DNA of 64,000 bases from Micromonospora musae (GTDB lineage Bacteria; Actinomycetota; Actinomycetes; Mycobacteriales; Micromonosporaceae): contig NZ_RAZT01000001.1 of NCBI RefSeq assembly GCF_003626635.1, positions 310,001 through 374,000 on the forward strand. Reading direction: 5' to 3'. A model generated the notes under the pieces. It ran no database searches and had not been told where the DNA came from. It saw only the letters and a list, made by a program, of their open reading frames with translations. Of the stretch, positions 7,563 to 15,805 are shown piece after piece (within the stretch, counting starts at the first letter, position 1; each line of letters opens with the position of its first letter). A program made the position numbers and the translations under genes.

Positions 7563-8666
7563 GTGGACCCGGTGCGGCTCCGGTCCGGTTCGGGACTCTC
7601 CACCCTGCTGCGACGGCTGCTGCGCCGGCAGCCCGCCGAACTCCTCGACCCGGCCTCGCGCGTCAACCCCGATGCCGTGGTCGACTGTGCGATCTACGTC
7701 AACGGTGAACGCCGCCCGGGCCGCCCCCACTACACCGACGCGTACGACCGCTGCCGGCGCGACCGCGACGCGTTCGTCTGGCTGGGACTGCACGAGCCCG
7801 ACGCGGAGGTGATGACGGCGGTCGGCCGGGTCTTCGGCCTGGACGAGCTGACCGTCGCGCAGGCACTCGCCGACGGGCACCGACCCGCGGTGCAGCGGCA
7901 CGGCGACGTGGTGCTGCTGGTGCTGCGCACCGCCGGTTACGTCGAGCACGCCGAGTTGACCGAGGACTCCGAGGTGATCGACACCGGGGACGTCATGGTG
8001 TTCCTCGGTGACCGGTTCGCCATCACGGTCCGGCACGGGGCGACCGGCGCGCTGGCTCCCGTACGGGCCGAGATCGAGCGGCGGCCGGCGCTGCTCGCGG
8101 AGGGACCGTGGGCGGTGGCCTACGCGGTCTGCTCCCGGATGGTGGAGCTGTACCTGGAGATCGCCGGACACCTCGAACGGGACCTGGAGCGGGCGGAGGA
8201 GAGCCTCTTCGCCCGGGACCGCGCCGCGAACATCCAGAACCTCTACCAGCTCAAGCGGGAGGTGGTCGAGTTCAAGCGGGCGGTACTGCCGCTGCAGGCG
8301 CCACTGCGCACCCTGCTCGAGGACGACCCGGCCAACCCGCCGCGCGGCCTGCACCGCTGGTTCCTCGACGTCGACGGCCGCCTCGCCCGGGCGGTGGACC
8401 GGGTCGCCACCTACGACGACCTGCTCACCTCGATCGTGCAGTCCCGGCTCGCGCAGCTGGCGGTCGAGCAGAACAACGACATGCGCAAGATCGCCGCCTG
8501 GGCGGCCATCGCCGCCGCGCAGACCGGCATCGCCGGGATCTACGGGATGAACTTCACCCACATGCCGGAGCTCGGCTGGCGCTACGGGTACTGGGGCGTG
8601 CTCGGCGCGATGGCGCTCGCCGCGCTGACCCTGTACCGCCTCTTCCGACGTTCCGGCTGGCTCTGA
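7563..8666 (+). CDS. corA: CorA-family magnesium/cobalt transporter
   Basis: 367 residues, normal for CorA. A long soluble alpha/beta N-terminal domain and a helical stalk (about 190-300) lead to two C-terminal membrane helices, with the signature YGMNF at the end of the first. The loop after GMN carries MPELGWRYGY in place of the usual MPE-x-W motif and so keeps the conserved MPEL. The GTG start has GGAGG at 7552-7556. A homopentameric passive Mg2+ channel is expected. No Mg-sensing leader was recognised in the 72-base gap upstream. Confidence 0.93.
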   Translation: MDPVRLRSGSGLSTLLRRLLRRQPAELLDPASRVNPDAVVDCAIYVNGERRPGRPHYTDAYDRCRRDRDAFVWLGLHEPDAEVMTAVGRVFGLDELTVAQALADGHRPAVQRHGDVVLLVLRTAGYVEHAELTEDSEVIDTGDVMVFLGDRFAITVRHGATGALAPVRAEIERRPALLAEGPWAVAYAVCSRMVELYLEIAGHLERDLERAEESLFARDRAANIQNLYQLKREVVEFKRAVLPLQAPLRTLLEDDPANPPRGLHRWFLDVDGRLARAVDRVATYDDLLTSIVQSRLAQLAVEQNNDMRKIAAWAAIAAAQTGIAGIYGMNFTHMPELGWRYGYWGVLGAMALAALTLYRLFRRSGWL

Positions 8667-8681
8667 GGGCGGTACCCCGCC

Positions 8682-9389
8682 TCACCGCTGCCGCAGGAAG
8701 GCGCGGATCCGCTCGCGGGGATTGTCGGTGAGCTCCGCGCCGTGCGTGAACGCCGCCACGTCGTACTCCAGCTCGGCGAGGACGTGCGCGGTCTCCTGGG
8801 TCATCCGGAAGTCGGTGCAGAGGACCTTGATCGGCCACCGGAGGCCGACCACGTTGAAGAGCGCGTCGCCGGTGATCAGCACCCCGGTGGGCTCGTGCAG
8901 CAGGGAGACGTGCCCCGGGGAGTGCCCCGGCGTGTGCACGACGCGCAGGCCCCCGCCGACCGGCAGCACGTCGCCGTCCGCGAGGGGCTGGGCCACGTCG
9001 ACGGCGGGGAAGCTGCCCCCGCCGAACCGGGAGAAGAGCCGGCCACCGGTCACCCGCGGGTCCCGGGGCGGGGCGTGACCCGCCTGGGCGTACTCGACGT
9101 CGGCGGCGTGCACGACGACCGGCGCGTCGGTGCGGCGGGCCAGCTCGGCGGCGCCGCCGGCGTGGTCCGGGTGGGCGTGGGTGAGCACGATCCGGGTGAC
9201 GTCGCCGGGGGTCTTACCGATCGCCGCCAGGCCGCGCACGATCCGGGCCGGCGCCCGCTTCAACCCGCAGTCGACGAGCGTGACGCTGCCGTCGTCGTCA
9301 ACCAGGGCGTAGGAGTTGACCAACGCGCGGCCGGCCGTGGGTATCCGCCACAGGCCGGGGGCGAGCGGAACTGCGGGAGGGTGCGCCAT
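8682..9389 (-). CDS. Metallo-beta-lactamase-fold hydrolase
   Basis: 235 residues from the ATG at 9389; the frame extends further upstream but that part is Arg/Pro-rich and lacks a ribosome site. The metal-binding THAHPDHAGG motif, a downstream His (HTPGHSPGHVSL), an Asp (LITGDALF) and a final FTHGAEL match glyoxalase-II/lactonase-like MBL proteins with two metal ions. The substrate cannot be told. A TAGGCT box 7 bases before the ATG suggests a leaderless transcript. It converges with corA (15-base gap) and is divergent from the SGNH gene. Confidence 0.85.
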   Translation of the reverse strand: MAHPPAVPLAPGLWRIPTAGRALVNSYALVDDDGSVTLVDCGLKRAPARIVRGLAAIGKTPGDVTRIVLTHAHPDHAGGAAELARRTDAPVVVHAADVEYAQAGHAPPRDPRVTGGRLFSRFGGGSFPAVDVAQPLADGDVLPVGGGLRVVHTPGHSPGHVSLLHEPTGVLITGDALFNVVGLRWPIKVLCTDFRMTQETAHVLAELEYDVAAFTHGAELTDNPRERIRAFLRQR

Positions 9390-9402
9390 GCGCGCGAGCC
9401 TA

Positions 9403-9408
9403 GAAGGC
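9403..9408 (-). promoter_or_regulatory. -10 box for a leaderless MBL transcript
   Basis: On the minus strand a TAGGCT hexamer lies about 13 bases upstream of the ATG first base at 9389, so transcription would begin at or within a few bases of the start codon. No ribosome site is visible. The -35 is unclear. Confidence 0.35.
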
Positions 9409-9440
9409 TTGGTCAACGCGCGCATGCCGCCGGGGCGCGG

Positions 9441-9522
9441 CGGTATCGGCAGCGCAGCCGCCGGGTGGCGGTATTGGCGGCGCAGCCGCGGTCCGGCGGT
9501 GGGGCGGCGCAGCCGCCGTGCG
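9441..9522. repeat. Three tandem ~28-bp repeats with internal hairpins
   Basis: Units at 9441-9468, 9469-9496 and 9497-9522 all start with CGGT and share the core GGC(A/G)GCGCAGCCGC. The cores of units 1 and 3 can fold as a GGCGGC-GCA-GCCGCC-type stem-loop. They sit between the divergent MBL and SGNH genes, just upstream of the SGNH promoter. Confidence 0.75.
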
Positions 9523-9532
9523 CTCGCGCCGC

Positions 9533-9538
9533 TAGCCT
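9533..9538 (+). promoter_or_regulatory. -10 box for a leaderless SGNH transcript
   Basis: TAGCCT is placed so that transcription would start at about 9545-9549, over the GTG/ATG start codons. No ribosome site is present. Confidence 0.45.
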
Positions 9539-9548
9539 CGCCGATGTG

Positions 9549-10316
9549 ATGTGGCACCGGTACGTCGCGATCGGCGACAGCACCACCGAAGGCCTGGACG
9601 ACCCGGACGGCGCGGGCGGCTATCGGGGCTGGGCCGACCGCTTCGCGCTAGCGGTGGCCCGGGCGCAGGGCGGGCTGGAGTACGCCAACCTGGCGATCCG
9701 GGGGCGGACCACGGCGCGGATCCGGGCCGAGCAGCTGCCCACGGCGCTCGAACTCGCCCCGGACCTGGCGACCGTGGTGGCCGGGATGAACGACGTCCTG
9801 CGCCCGTCGTTCGACGTCGAACGGGTCGCCGAGGACGTCGGCGCCATGCAGCAGGCGCTGGTCGAGCAGGGCGCCACGGTGCTCACCTTCACCCTGCCCG
9901 ACCCGGTGCCGGTGATGCCGGCCGCGCGGCCGCTGCGTGGCCGGGTGGGCGCCCTGAACGCGGCGCTGCGCAAGGTCACCGCGGAAACCGGGGCCACCCT
10001 GCTGGACCTCGGCGCCCATCCGGTCTCCTCCGACCCACGGCTGTGGAGCGACGACCGGCTGCACGCCAACAGCGCCGGGCATGAACGGATCGCGGCGGCG
10101 CTGGCGTACACCGCGGGGCTGCCGGGCAGCGACGATTCGTGGTCACATCCGCTGGTCGCCGCTCCGCGGCGTCCGCAGCACGAGGTGATCCGCGCCGAGC
10201 TGACCTGGACGCGTCGGCACCTGCTGCCCTGGCTGGCCCGGCACCTGCGCGGCAGCTCGTCCGGCGAGGGGCGGCTGGCCAAGCGCCCGGTGCCGCTGCC
10301 GGTCGAGCTGGACTGA
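9549..10316 (+). CDS. SGNH/GDSL-type hydrolase
   Basis: 255 residues, cytoplasmic (no signal peptide). SGNH blocks: I with the catalytic Ser in AIGDSTTEG, II Gly in NLAIRGRT, III Asn in VAGMNDVLRP, and V with Asp and His in WSDDRLHANSAGH. Such enzymes hydrolyse esters or deacetylate sugars; the substrate is unknown. The ATG is at 9549, with an in-frame GTG at 9546. TAGCCT (9533-9538) lies 7 bases before that GTG, so the message may be leaderless. The basic C-terminal ~50 residues after the domain are unusual. Confidence 0.88.
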   Translation: MWHRYVAIGDSTTEGLDDPDGAGGYRGWADRFALAVARAQGGLEYANLAIRGRTTARIRAEQLPTALELAPDLATVVAGMNDVLRPSFDVERVAEDVGAMQQALVEQGATVLTFTLPDPVPVMPAARPLRGRVGALNAALRKVTAETGATLLDLGAHPVSSDPRLWSDDRLHANSAGHERIAAALAYTAGLPGSDDSWSHPLVAAPRRPQHEVIRAELTWTRRHLLPWLARHLRGSSSGEGRLAKRPVPLPVELD

Positions 10317-10389
10317 GCCCCGGCGGCGTCCCGGCGCTCACCCGGCGGCACCCCGTCGGCGCCGGCGGCGGGTAGGGCAGGATGGTCCG

Positions 10390-10809
10390 GTGGCGAAGCG
10401 TGGAAACCGCCGACGCGCGGCGGACGACGGCGAGCTGACCTGCCCCTGCGGGTCCGGCCGGTCGTACGCACGATGCTGCCGCCCCCTGCACCGCGGCGAG
10501 GCCGACGCGCCGACCGCCGAGACGCTGATGCGCTCCCGGTTCAGCGCCTTCGCCGTCGGCGAGGCCGGCTACCTGCTGCACAGCTGGGACGAGCGCACCC
10601 GGCCGGCCCGACTCGACCTCGACCCCGGCCAGCGGTGGCTCCGGCTGGAGATCGTCGACACCGACCGGGGTGGGCTGCTCGACAACACCGGCACCGTCGA
10701 GTTCCGCGCCTACCACCGCAGCGGCGGGCAGACCGCGGTGCTGGCCGAGCGCAGCCGCTTCGTCCGAGCCGACGGCCGCTGGGTCTACCTCGACGCCGAG
10801 CAGGACTGA
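10390..10809 (+). CDS. YchJ/UPF0225 family protein with SEC-C metal-binding motif
   Basis: 139 residues. The N-terminal CPCGSGRSYARCC is the SEC-C zinc motif, followed by the YchJ body (TAETLMRSRFSAFAVGEAGYLLHSW; VEFRAYHR). Family members are small cytosolic proteins of unknown role with an NTF2-like fold. The GTG start follows a -10-like CAGGAT by 6 bases, so translation may be leaderless. A compact hairpin directly follows the stop. Confidence 0.9.
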   Translation: MAKRGNRRRAADDGELTCPCGSGRSYARCCRPLHRGEADAPTAETLMRSRFSAFAVGEAGYLLHSWDERTRPARLDLDPGQRWLRLEIVDTDRGGLLDNTGTVEFRAYHRSGGQTAVLAERSRFVRADGRWVYLDAEQD

Positions 10810-10810
10810 C

Positions 10811-10827
10811 CCGGCGCGAAGCGCCGG
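10811..10827 (+). terminator. Compact hairpin after the YchJ gene
   Basis: CCGGCGC (10811-10817), loop GAA, GCGCCGG (10821-10827), starting 2 bases after the stop codon. There is no T tract, as is common in actinobacteria. Confidence 0.5.
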
Positions 10828-10846
10828 CATACCCCCTTCGTCGCGC

Positions 10847-11017
10847 TAGTATGAGCGCGGCGTAGTCCTGCGCCCCACCTCCCTCCCGGTGCTCACGCCA
10901 CCGGCCTCGCGGAGGCAAAGGGGGCTCCGAGCCCTCGGGACGCGACACATGCCCCACTGTGGCGGGGCCGGCGGGAGCGTGGGTCCCTGCGGTCACGCCG
11001 TTGCCAGGGAGCATGTG
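10847..11017 (+). promoter_or_regulatory. Promoter and structured ~160-base leader of the SRPBCC gene
   Basis: TAGTAT (10847-10852) is a good -10 box, giving a start near 10859 and a leader of about 160 bases. The leader contains GGGCTC-C-GAGCCC (10922-10934), GCCCC/GGGGC (10951-10955, 10964-10968) and TCCCTG/CAGGGA (10984-10989, 11005-11010). The last stem covers the ribosome site AGGGAG (11006-11011). I could not match it to a known riboswitch class by eye. Confidence 0.5.
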
Positions 11018-11752
11018 ATGACCAGCCAGAAATCCTTCAAGTCCCGGATCCGCACTCGGATGGACAAGACCGGCGAGAGCTACACCATTGCCCGCCGGCA
11101 GCTGCTCGCCCGCTCGCGCGGCGTTGATCCCGAGCCCGTCGACCCGCCCGCTGCGGGCGCGGAGCCCGCTGGCGCTGTGCCGGGCGCGGCGGCACAGACC
11201 GAGCGGATCGCCGACGCGCTGCTGCGCGACCGCACCGGCCGCGGTTGGGACGAGTGGTTCGCGCTGCTCGACGCGGCGGAGGCCACCACCCTTACCCACA
11301 CCGAGATCGCCCGCTGGTTGGTCGGCGCCCACGAGATGCCCGGCTGGTGGGCGCAGACCGTGACCGTCGGCTACGAGCAGGCCCGGGGGCTGCGGGCGCC
11401 CGGGCAGGGGCGCGACGGCACCTACACGGCGGGCGCCACCCGTACCGTCGCCGTGCCGGTGGACCGGCTCTTCGCGGCGTTCGCCGACCCGACCCTGCGC
11501 GCCCGCTGGCTGCCCGACGCCGAGGTGCGGCTGCGTACGGCGACGGCACCGAGGACGTTCCGGGCGGACTGGGCCGGGGGCCCCACCCGGATCGTGGCCG
11601 GTTTCGAGGCGATCGGCGAGACCCGGTCACGCGTGGCCCTGCAACACGAGAAACTGACCGGTGCGGAGCAGGCGACGGAGTTCAAGGCGTACTGGCGGGA
11701 CCGACTCGGCACGCTGAAGCAGCTCCTCGAGGCGGACGGAGACGCACGGTGA
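11018..11752 (+). CDS. DUF4287-like plus SRPBCC (AHSA1-type) protein
   Basis: 244 residues from the ATG at 11018, 6 bases after AGGGAG. Residues 1-33 (SRIRTRMDKTGESYTIARRQ) match the short basic N-terminal segment shared by DUF4287-type proteins. About 55-125 are a DUF4287-like helical region (WDEWFALLDAAEA, HTEIARWLVGAHEMPGWWAQ), and about 135-240 an SRPBCC domain (TRTVAVPVDRLFAAFADP, RARWLPDAEVRLRT). The function is unproven; AHSA1-like parts bind hydrophobic ligands. Its stop overlaps the GTG of the next gene (GTGA), indicating translational coupling. Confidence 0.8.
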   Translation: MTSQKSFKSRIRTRMDKTGESYTIARRQLLARSRGVDPEPVDPPAAGAEPAGAVPGAAAQTERIADALLRDRTGRGWDEWFALLDAAEATTLTHTEIARWLVGAHEMPGWWAQTVTVGYEQARGLRAPGQGRDGTYTAGATRTVAVPVDRLFAAFADPTLRARWLPDAEVRLRTATAPRTFRADWAGGPTRIVAGFEAIGETRSRVALQHEKLTGAEQATEFKAYWRDRLGTLKQLLEADGDAR

Positions 11753-12138
11753 CCATCACGACCTTCATCAACCTGCCGGTACGGGACCTGGCCACGTCCG
11801 CCGAGTTCTTCCGCTCGATCGGCTTCACCGGCGCCCAGCCCTCGCCCGACCGCACCAGCATCATGCTGAGCCTCAACGAGACGACCCAGCTGATCCTGCA
11901 CATCGACTCCGCCTTCGCCGAGTACACCGAGGTGGGGATCACCGACACCGAGACCAGCCGGGAGGTGATCGTCGGGCTCGCCGCGGAGAGCCACGAGCAG
12001 GTCGACGAGCTGGTCGACCGGGCCGCGGCGGCCGGCGGCAACGTCCTCGGCCCGGGTCGGGAGACCGGTCAGCTCTACATGCGTGGTTTCCGCGACCTCG
12101 ACGGCCACCAGTGGTCGTTCGTGCACGTGGCCGGTTGA
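11749..12138 (+). CDS. VOC (glyoxalase/bleomycin-resistance fold) protein
   Basis: 129 residues. It starts with TFINLPVRDLATSAEFFRSIGF and ends with YMRGFRDLDGHQWSFVHV, the two paired beta-alpha-beta-beta-beta modules of the VOC superfamily. It resembles the lactoylglutathione-lyase-like 'COG3607' group. The start GTG overlaps the upstream stop by 4 bases, so it is made together with the SRPBCC protein. Metal ligands and substrate cannot be assigned. Confidence 0.88.
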   Translation: MTITTFINLPVRDLATSAEFFRSIGFTGAQPSPDRTSIMLSLNETTQLILHIDSAFAEYTEVGITDTETSREVIVGLAAESHEQVDELVDRAAAAGGNVLGPGRETGQLYMRGFRDLDGHQWSFVHVAG

Positions 12139-12150
12139 CCGAGCAGGGCC

Positions 12151-12174
12151 GGCGTGGGCCGGCCGGCCCACGCC
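12151..12174. terminator. Bidirectional terminator palindrome
   Basis: A perfect 24-base palindrome, GGCGTGGGCCGG followed by its reverse complement, lies between the convergent VOC and MFS genes. It can fold on both strands. Confidence 0.7.
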
Positions 12175-12177
12175 CGC

Positions 12178-13461
12178 TCAGGGCCCGCTCCGGCCGACCG
12201 GCTCGATCATCGGCTGCCCGCGCCGGCCCGTATGCCGGCCCCGGCCGGCGGCACCCATCAGCAGCGCCAACGCCAGATATGGCGACGCGGCCACCGCGAA
12301 CGCGACCGCGTTGCCGGCCGCCGTGGCGACGAGACCGTACCCGACGTACACCGCGATGATCGTGACGTCGGTGGCCATGCCGGCGAGCGAGGTGACGGTG
12401 GCCCGGCTCGGGCCGGCGATGCGGGCCTGCAGCCGGGCGTCGGCCAGCACGGTGGCGAGTTGGAACGCGCCGAACGCGGCCGCGACCAGGACGAACCCGG
12501 CCGGATGCGCGGTCAGCGCGCCGCCGGCCAGGGCCAGCGCGGCGATGCCCAGCAGGGCCGCGTACCCGCGGGCGCCGAGCCGCTCACCGGCCGGCGCGAG
12601 GAGCCCGCCGACGGTCATCCCGATCCAGATCAGCAGGAGCAGCAGCGGCACCGTCGCGACGCCGACGCCGGTGTCCCGGGCCAGCAGCGGGGTGTACTCG
12701 TCGAGTGCCCCCCACCCGGCGGCCACCGCCGCCACCAGCAGCAGGGCGCGCCGCACGGTGGGCACCGCCCGCGCCTCGGCCAGCCCTGCGCGCAGGCTCG
12801 CCGTCCAGCCCAGCTCGGCGTCCGGCTCGGCCGCGTCGGCGCCGGCCGGCTGCGCGTCGGGTCGCCCGGAGCGGTCACGGTGCTCCGGGAAGCGGGTGGC
12901 GACGGCGGCGGCGAGCAGGCAGGCGAGGATGCTGGCCGCGCCGACGGCCAGGTATCCGCCGACGATCAGCACCGGCCCGGCCAGCAGGCTCGCGGCGAGC
13001 GCACCGAGCACCCCGGCGGTCTTGGCCCGGCCGGTGATCCGGGCGTACCGGCCGGCCGCGCCACACCGGTCCAGCTCGGTGTAGACCAGCGCCTCCAGCG
13101 CCCCGGAGCTGAGCGCCGCACCGGCGCCCCAGAGCAGGAAGCCGAGCGCGAACGCCGGGTACGAGGGCAGCACCACCCAGAGCGCGTAGCCGCCCGCGGT
13201 GACCAGCGGGGCGAGGCAGAGCAGCAGTCGGCGGGAGTGCGCGTCGGCCAGGGCGCCCGAGGGCACCTCCAGCAGGATGGCGCTGGCCGACCAGACGACG
13301 AAGAGCGAGGAGATCTGCCCTACCGAGAGCCCGGTGTCGGTGAAGAGCAGCGCGTAGAGCGGATACAGCAGGACCAGGTCGGTGAGGAACGCGTACCCGT
13401 AGAGGGTCGCCGTCAGGCGGCGGACCGCGCGGTCGGGCACGCGCGTGGAGGTGACGGTCAT
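12178..13461 (-). CDS. Major facilitator superfamily permease
   Basis: 427 residues with about 12 hydrophobic segments in two halves, split by a charged, Pro/Asp-rich loop (about 190-225). The loop between helices 2 and 3 carries GALADAHSRRLLL, a degenerate form of the MFS GxxxDRxGRR motif. The substrate is unknown; a drug or metabolite exporter is likely by default. ATG start. It is alone in its transcription unit; the 24-bp palindrome follows its stop. Confidence 0.88.
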   Translation of the reverse strand: MTVTSTRVPDRAVRRLTATLYGYAFLTDLVLLYPLYALLFTDTGLSVGQISSLFVVWSASAILLEVPSGALADAHSRRLLLCLAPLVTAGGYALWVVLPSYPAFALGFLLWGAGAALSSGALEALVYTELDRCGAAGRYARITGRAKTAGVLGALAASLLAGPVLIVGGYLAVGAASILACLLAAAVATRFPEHRDRSGRPDAQPAGADAAEPDAELGWTASLRAGLAEARAVPTVRRALLLVAAVAAGWGALDEYTPLLARDTGVGVATVPLLLLLIWIGMTVGGLLAPAGERLGARGYAALLGIAALALAGGALTAHPAGFVLVAAAFGAFQLATVLADARLQARIAGPSRATVTSLAGMATDVTIIAVYVGYGLVATAAGNAVAFAVAASPYLALALLMGAAGRGRHTGRRGQPMIEPVGRSGP

Positions 13462-13687
13462 GGAGGCCTTCCCGTGGGAGCGGAGCGGACGCCTGAGGTG
13501 CGGCGTCCGCGGCGGCCCACGGCTACGGCCGTCAGCGGTGCATCAATGTCGCCAGGTCATGCCCGCGATGCTAGTGGGCGTCGCCCCCACCGGGCCAGGG
13601 TTCGCGGCATCCGGGTGGCGCGCGGTGGCCCTGCGCTCGATCGGAGCGCGGCGCGGGGCGGGCGGCCTCCGGCGGGCCGGGCACCGC

Positions 13688-13719
13688 GAAGGGGTGGGGC
13701 CGCACGGCCCCACCCCTTC
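13688..13719 (-). terminator. Terminator of the MscS-like gene
   Basis: A perfect 15-bp inverted repeat (13688-13702 and 13705-13719, AAGGGGTGGGGCCG type arms) lies 12 bases beyond the stop of the channel gene. The rest of the 270-base gap 13462-13731 shows no gene. Confidence 0.7.
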
Positions 13720-13731
13720 CGCGTCGACGGG

Positions 13732-14763
13732 TCAGTGCTGGTCCGGCCGGGGTGGCGCGGGTGGGATGACCATGGTGGTCTCGCTCTCGTCCGTGCTCCG
13801 CTGCCCGGGAATCGGGGTGCCGCCGGGCGGGGTCGGCTGGGTGGCGTCCGGGTCGTCGGCGCGCGGCACGACCTGGGTGGCGTCCGGATCCGCCGGCCGG
13901 CTGACCACCTGGGTGGCGTCGGGGTCGGCGGGTCGGGTGACCACCTGGGTGGCGTCGGGGTCGGCGGGTCGGGTCGCCCCGGTGGCGTCCGGAGCCGCGC
14001 CGGCCGGGCTCGGCGACTCGTCCGCCACGGCCGGGCTCGGCGGCTCGGCCGCCGCGGCGGAGCGCCGGTCGGCCCGGTAGGCGCGGGCGTGCGTGGCGAT
14101 CGAGTGGGACTCCTGCTCCGCGCGGGTCAGCCACGCCTCCCAGCGGCTCTGCATCGGGCGGACCAGGCCGCCACCGACGCCCACGACGAGGATCCCGCCG
14201 ACGGTGGCCAGCACGGCGACGAGCACGGGGGTGGTGACCGTGGTGGCCACGCCGATCTGGTTGAGCGCCGCGATGGCGCCCAGGCCGAGGAGGAAGACGT
14301 ACGCGATGGTGGCCAGCACCCGGCCGTAGGAGAGGCCGCCGAGGGCGCTGCCGACGATGTCCTTGACGGCGCTGGCGATCGCGGCGGCGACCACCACGAT
14401 GACGATGGCCACGAAGGCGCGCGGCAGCCAGGCGATCACCCCGGCGATCAGGTCCGAGACGGGGTTCGGTCCCCAGATGCCGAAGGCCAGCTGGAGGGTG
14501 ACCAGCAGCAGCCCGTACTGGACGAGTTTCGCGACGATGTCGCTGGCGTCGTAGCGGGATCGGTCCAGCACGCGCCGCAGGCCGCCGCGTTCGACGGCAC
14601 GGTCGAAGCCGACCCGTTCGAGGATCCGGTTCACGATCTTCAAGGCGGCCTTGGCGACGAACCAGCCGACCACCAGGATCGCCAGGAAGGCGACCGCCTT
14701 GGGCACGAACAGCATCACCGAGCGGAAGGCGTCGCCCACCGCGTCGCCGACGTTGTCTCTCAT
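13732..14763 (-). CDS. MscS-like/TM-helix-repeat membrane protein with a repeated Thr-rich tail
   Basis: 343 residues from the ATG at 14763, with GGAGG upstream. Five hydrophobic segments (about 12-35, 75-95, 105-130, 140-165, 170-195) with the repeated pattern of conserved TM-helix (CmpX-type) proteins related to mechanosensitive channels. The usual cytoplasmic MscS beta domain is absent. Residues about 240-343 are a disordered tail with a 12-residue repeat based on PDATQVV, and a final SETTMVIPPAPP. The tail looks like a Ser/Thr-kinase target (see findings). Role in osmotic or envelope stress is inferred from the family only. Confidence 0.8.
   Translation of the reverse strand: MRDNVGDAVGDAFRSVMLFVPKAVAFLAILVVGWFVAKAALKIVNRILERVGFDRAVERGGLRRVLDRSRYDASDIVAKLVQYGLLLVTLQLAFGIWGPNPVSDLIAGVIAWLPRAFVAIVIVVVAAAIASAVKDIVGSALGGLSYGRVLATIAYVFLLGLGAIAALNQIGVATTVTTPVLVAVLATVGGILVVGVGGGLVRPMQSRWEAWLTRAEQESHSIATHARAYRADRRSAAAAEPPSPAVADESPSPAGAAPDATGATRPADPDATQVVTRPADPDATQVVSRPADPDATQVVPRADDPDATQPTPPGGTPIPGQRSTDESETTMVIPPAPPRPDQH
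13837..13990. repeat. 36-bp in-frame tandem repeat (PDATQVVxRPAD)
   Basis: The core CTGGGTGGCGTC recurs at 13837, 13873, 13909 and 13945, exactly 36 bases apart, with a diverged 33-base unit after it. It encodes 12-residue repeats in the tail of the MscS-like protein on the minus strand. Confidence 0.9.
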
Positions 14764-14917
14764 CCGAGGTCCTCCACGCGGGTAGGTCGAGACGTTCCGT
14801 CCCCACCTACCCGGCGGCCGCCCCGCGTCAAACGTGCCACGTCGGGTCCGGCGATCCATCCGAAGTGGATCGGATCGCCGTTGCGACCTGTCGATCGAGC
14901 CGAGCGTGGTTGCCGGG

Positions 14918-15805
14918 TCAGGGCCGCCCGCTGTGGCCGTCGTCCTCGGCGGCGCCGGCCACGTTCTCGGTGAGCGGCCCGAGGTCCGCCCGCTCGGAAG
15001 GCGCGCCGAGCGGCGGCATCGCGGAGGCCGGTCCGCCCGGCGATCCGGTGAACTTGTCGAAGAAGCGCAGCAACTCGACCGGGAACGGCATCACGAGCGT
15101 GCTGTTCTTCTCGGCCGCGACGTCCACCACGGTCTGCAACAGCCGCAGTTGGTAGGCGCCGGGCGTCGCCGCCATCGCCCGGGACGCGTCGGCGAGCCGG
15201 CGCGAGGCCTGGAATTCGCCGTCGGCGGCGATGACCCGGGCACGCCGCTCCCGCTCCGCCTCCGCCTGCCGGGACATCGAGCGCTTCATGCCCTCCGGCA
15301 GCGAGACGTCCTTGACCTCGACGCGTTCGATGAGCAGCCCCCACGGCTTCTCCGTCGGCGCGTCGATGACCGACTTCAGCTCGGCGTTGATCCGGTCCCG
15401 GTCGCCGAGCAGCGTGTCGAGGTCGGCCTTGCCGATCACCGAACGCATCGCGGTCTGCGCGACCTGGAGCACGGCCGCGGGGTAGTCGCGGATGTTGACC
15501 AGCGCCTTGACCGGGTCGACCACCCGGTAGTAGACGACGGCGTCCACGGTGAGCGTGACGTTGTCCCGGGTGATCGCGCCCTGCGGCGGCACGCCGATCA
15601 CGGTGGTCTGCATGCTGACCCGCACCATCCGGTCGGCGATCGGGATGATCAGGTGCAGGCCGGGCTGCCGGACCTGCTCCAGCACCCGGCCGAAGCGGAA
15701 GACGATGCCGCGCTGGTACTGCTGGACCATCCGGAGGCTGAGCGCCAGCACGATCAGCACCACCACGACCACGATGACCACGGCGATCACCACACCGGCT
15801 CCCAC
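14918..15805 (-). CDS. Slipin (stomatin-like SPFH protein)
   Basis: 295 residues: one N-terminal membrane helix (about 4-25), then an SPFH domain ([65 protein letters not shown]) and a helical region rich in Ala/Glu/Arg that oligomerises. The C-terminal ~40 residues are disordered. Slipins organise membrane microdomains and act with NfeD-type proteins, but no nfeD neighbour is seen. It is transcribed in the same direction as the MscS-like gene, 154 bases upstream of it. Confidence 0.93.
   Translation of the reverse strand: MGAGVVIAVVIVVVVVLIVLALSLRMVQQYQRGIVFRFGRVLEQVRQPGLHLIIPIADRMVRVSMQTTVIGVPPQGAITRDNVTLTVDAVVYYRVVDPVKALVNIRDYPAAVLQVAQTAMRSVIGKADLDTLLGDRDRINAELKSVIDAPTEKPWGLLIERVEVKDVSLPEGMKRSMSRQAEAERERRARVIAADGEFQASRRLADASRAMAATPGAYQLRLLQTVVDVAAEKNSTLVMPFPVELLRFFDKFTGSPGGPASAMPPLGAPSERADLGPLTENVAGAAEDDGHSGRP

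Noticed and set aside
10859..11017. A specific riboswitch class (cobalamin, c-di-AMP, SAM, TPP) in the SRPBCC leader
   Set aside because: None of the conserved cores that I know for these classes is present, so it is only called a structured leader.
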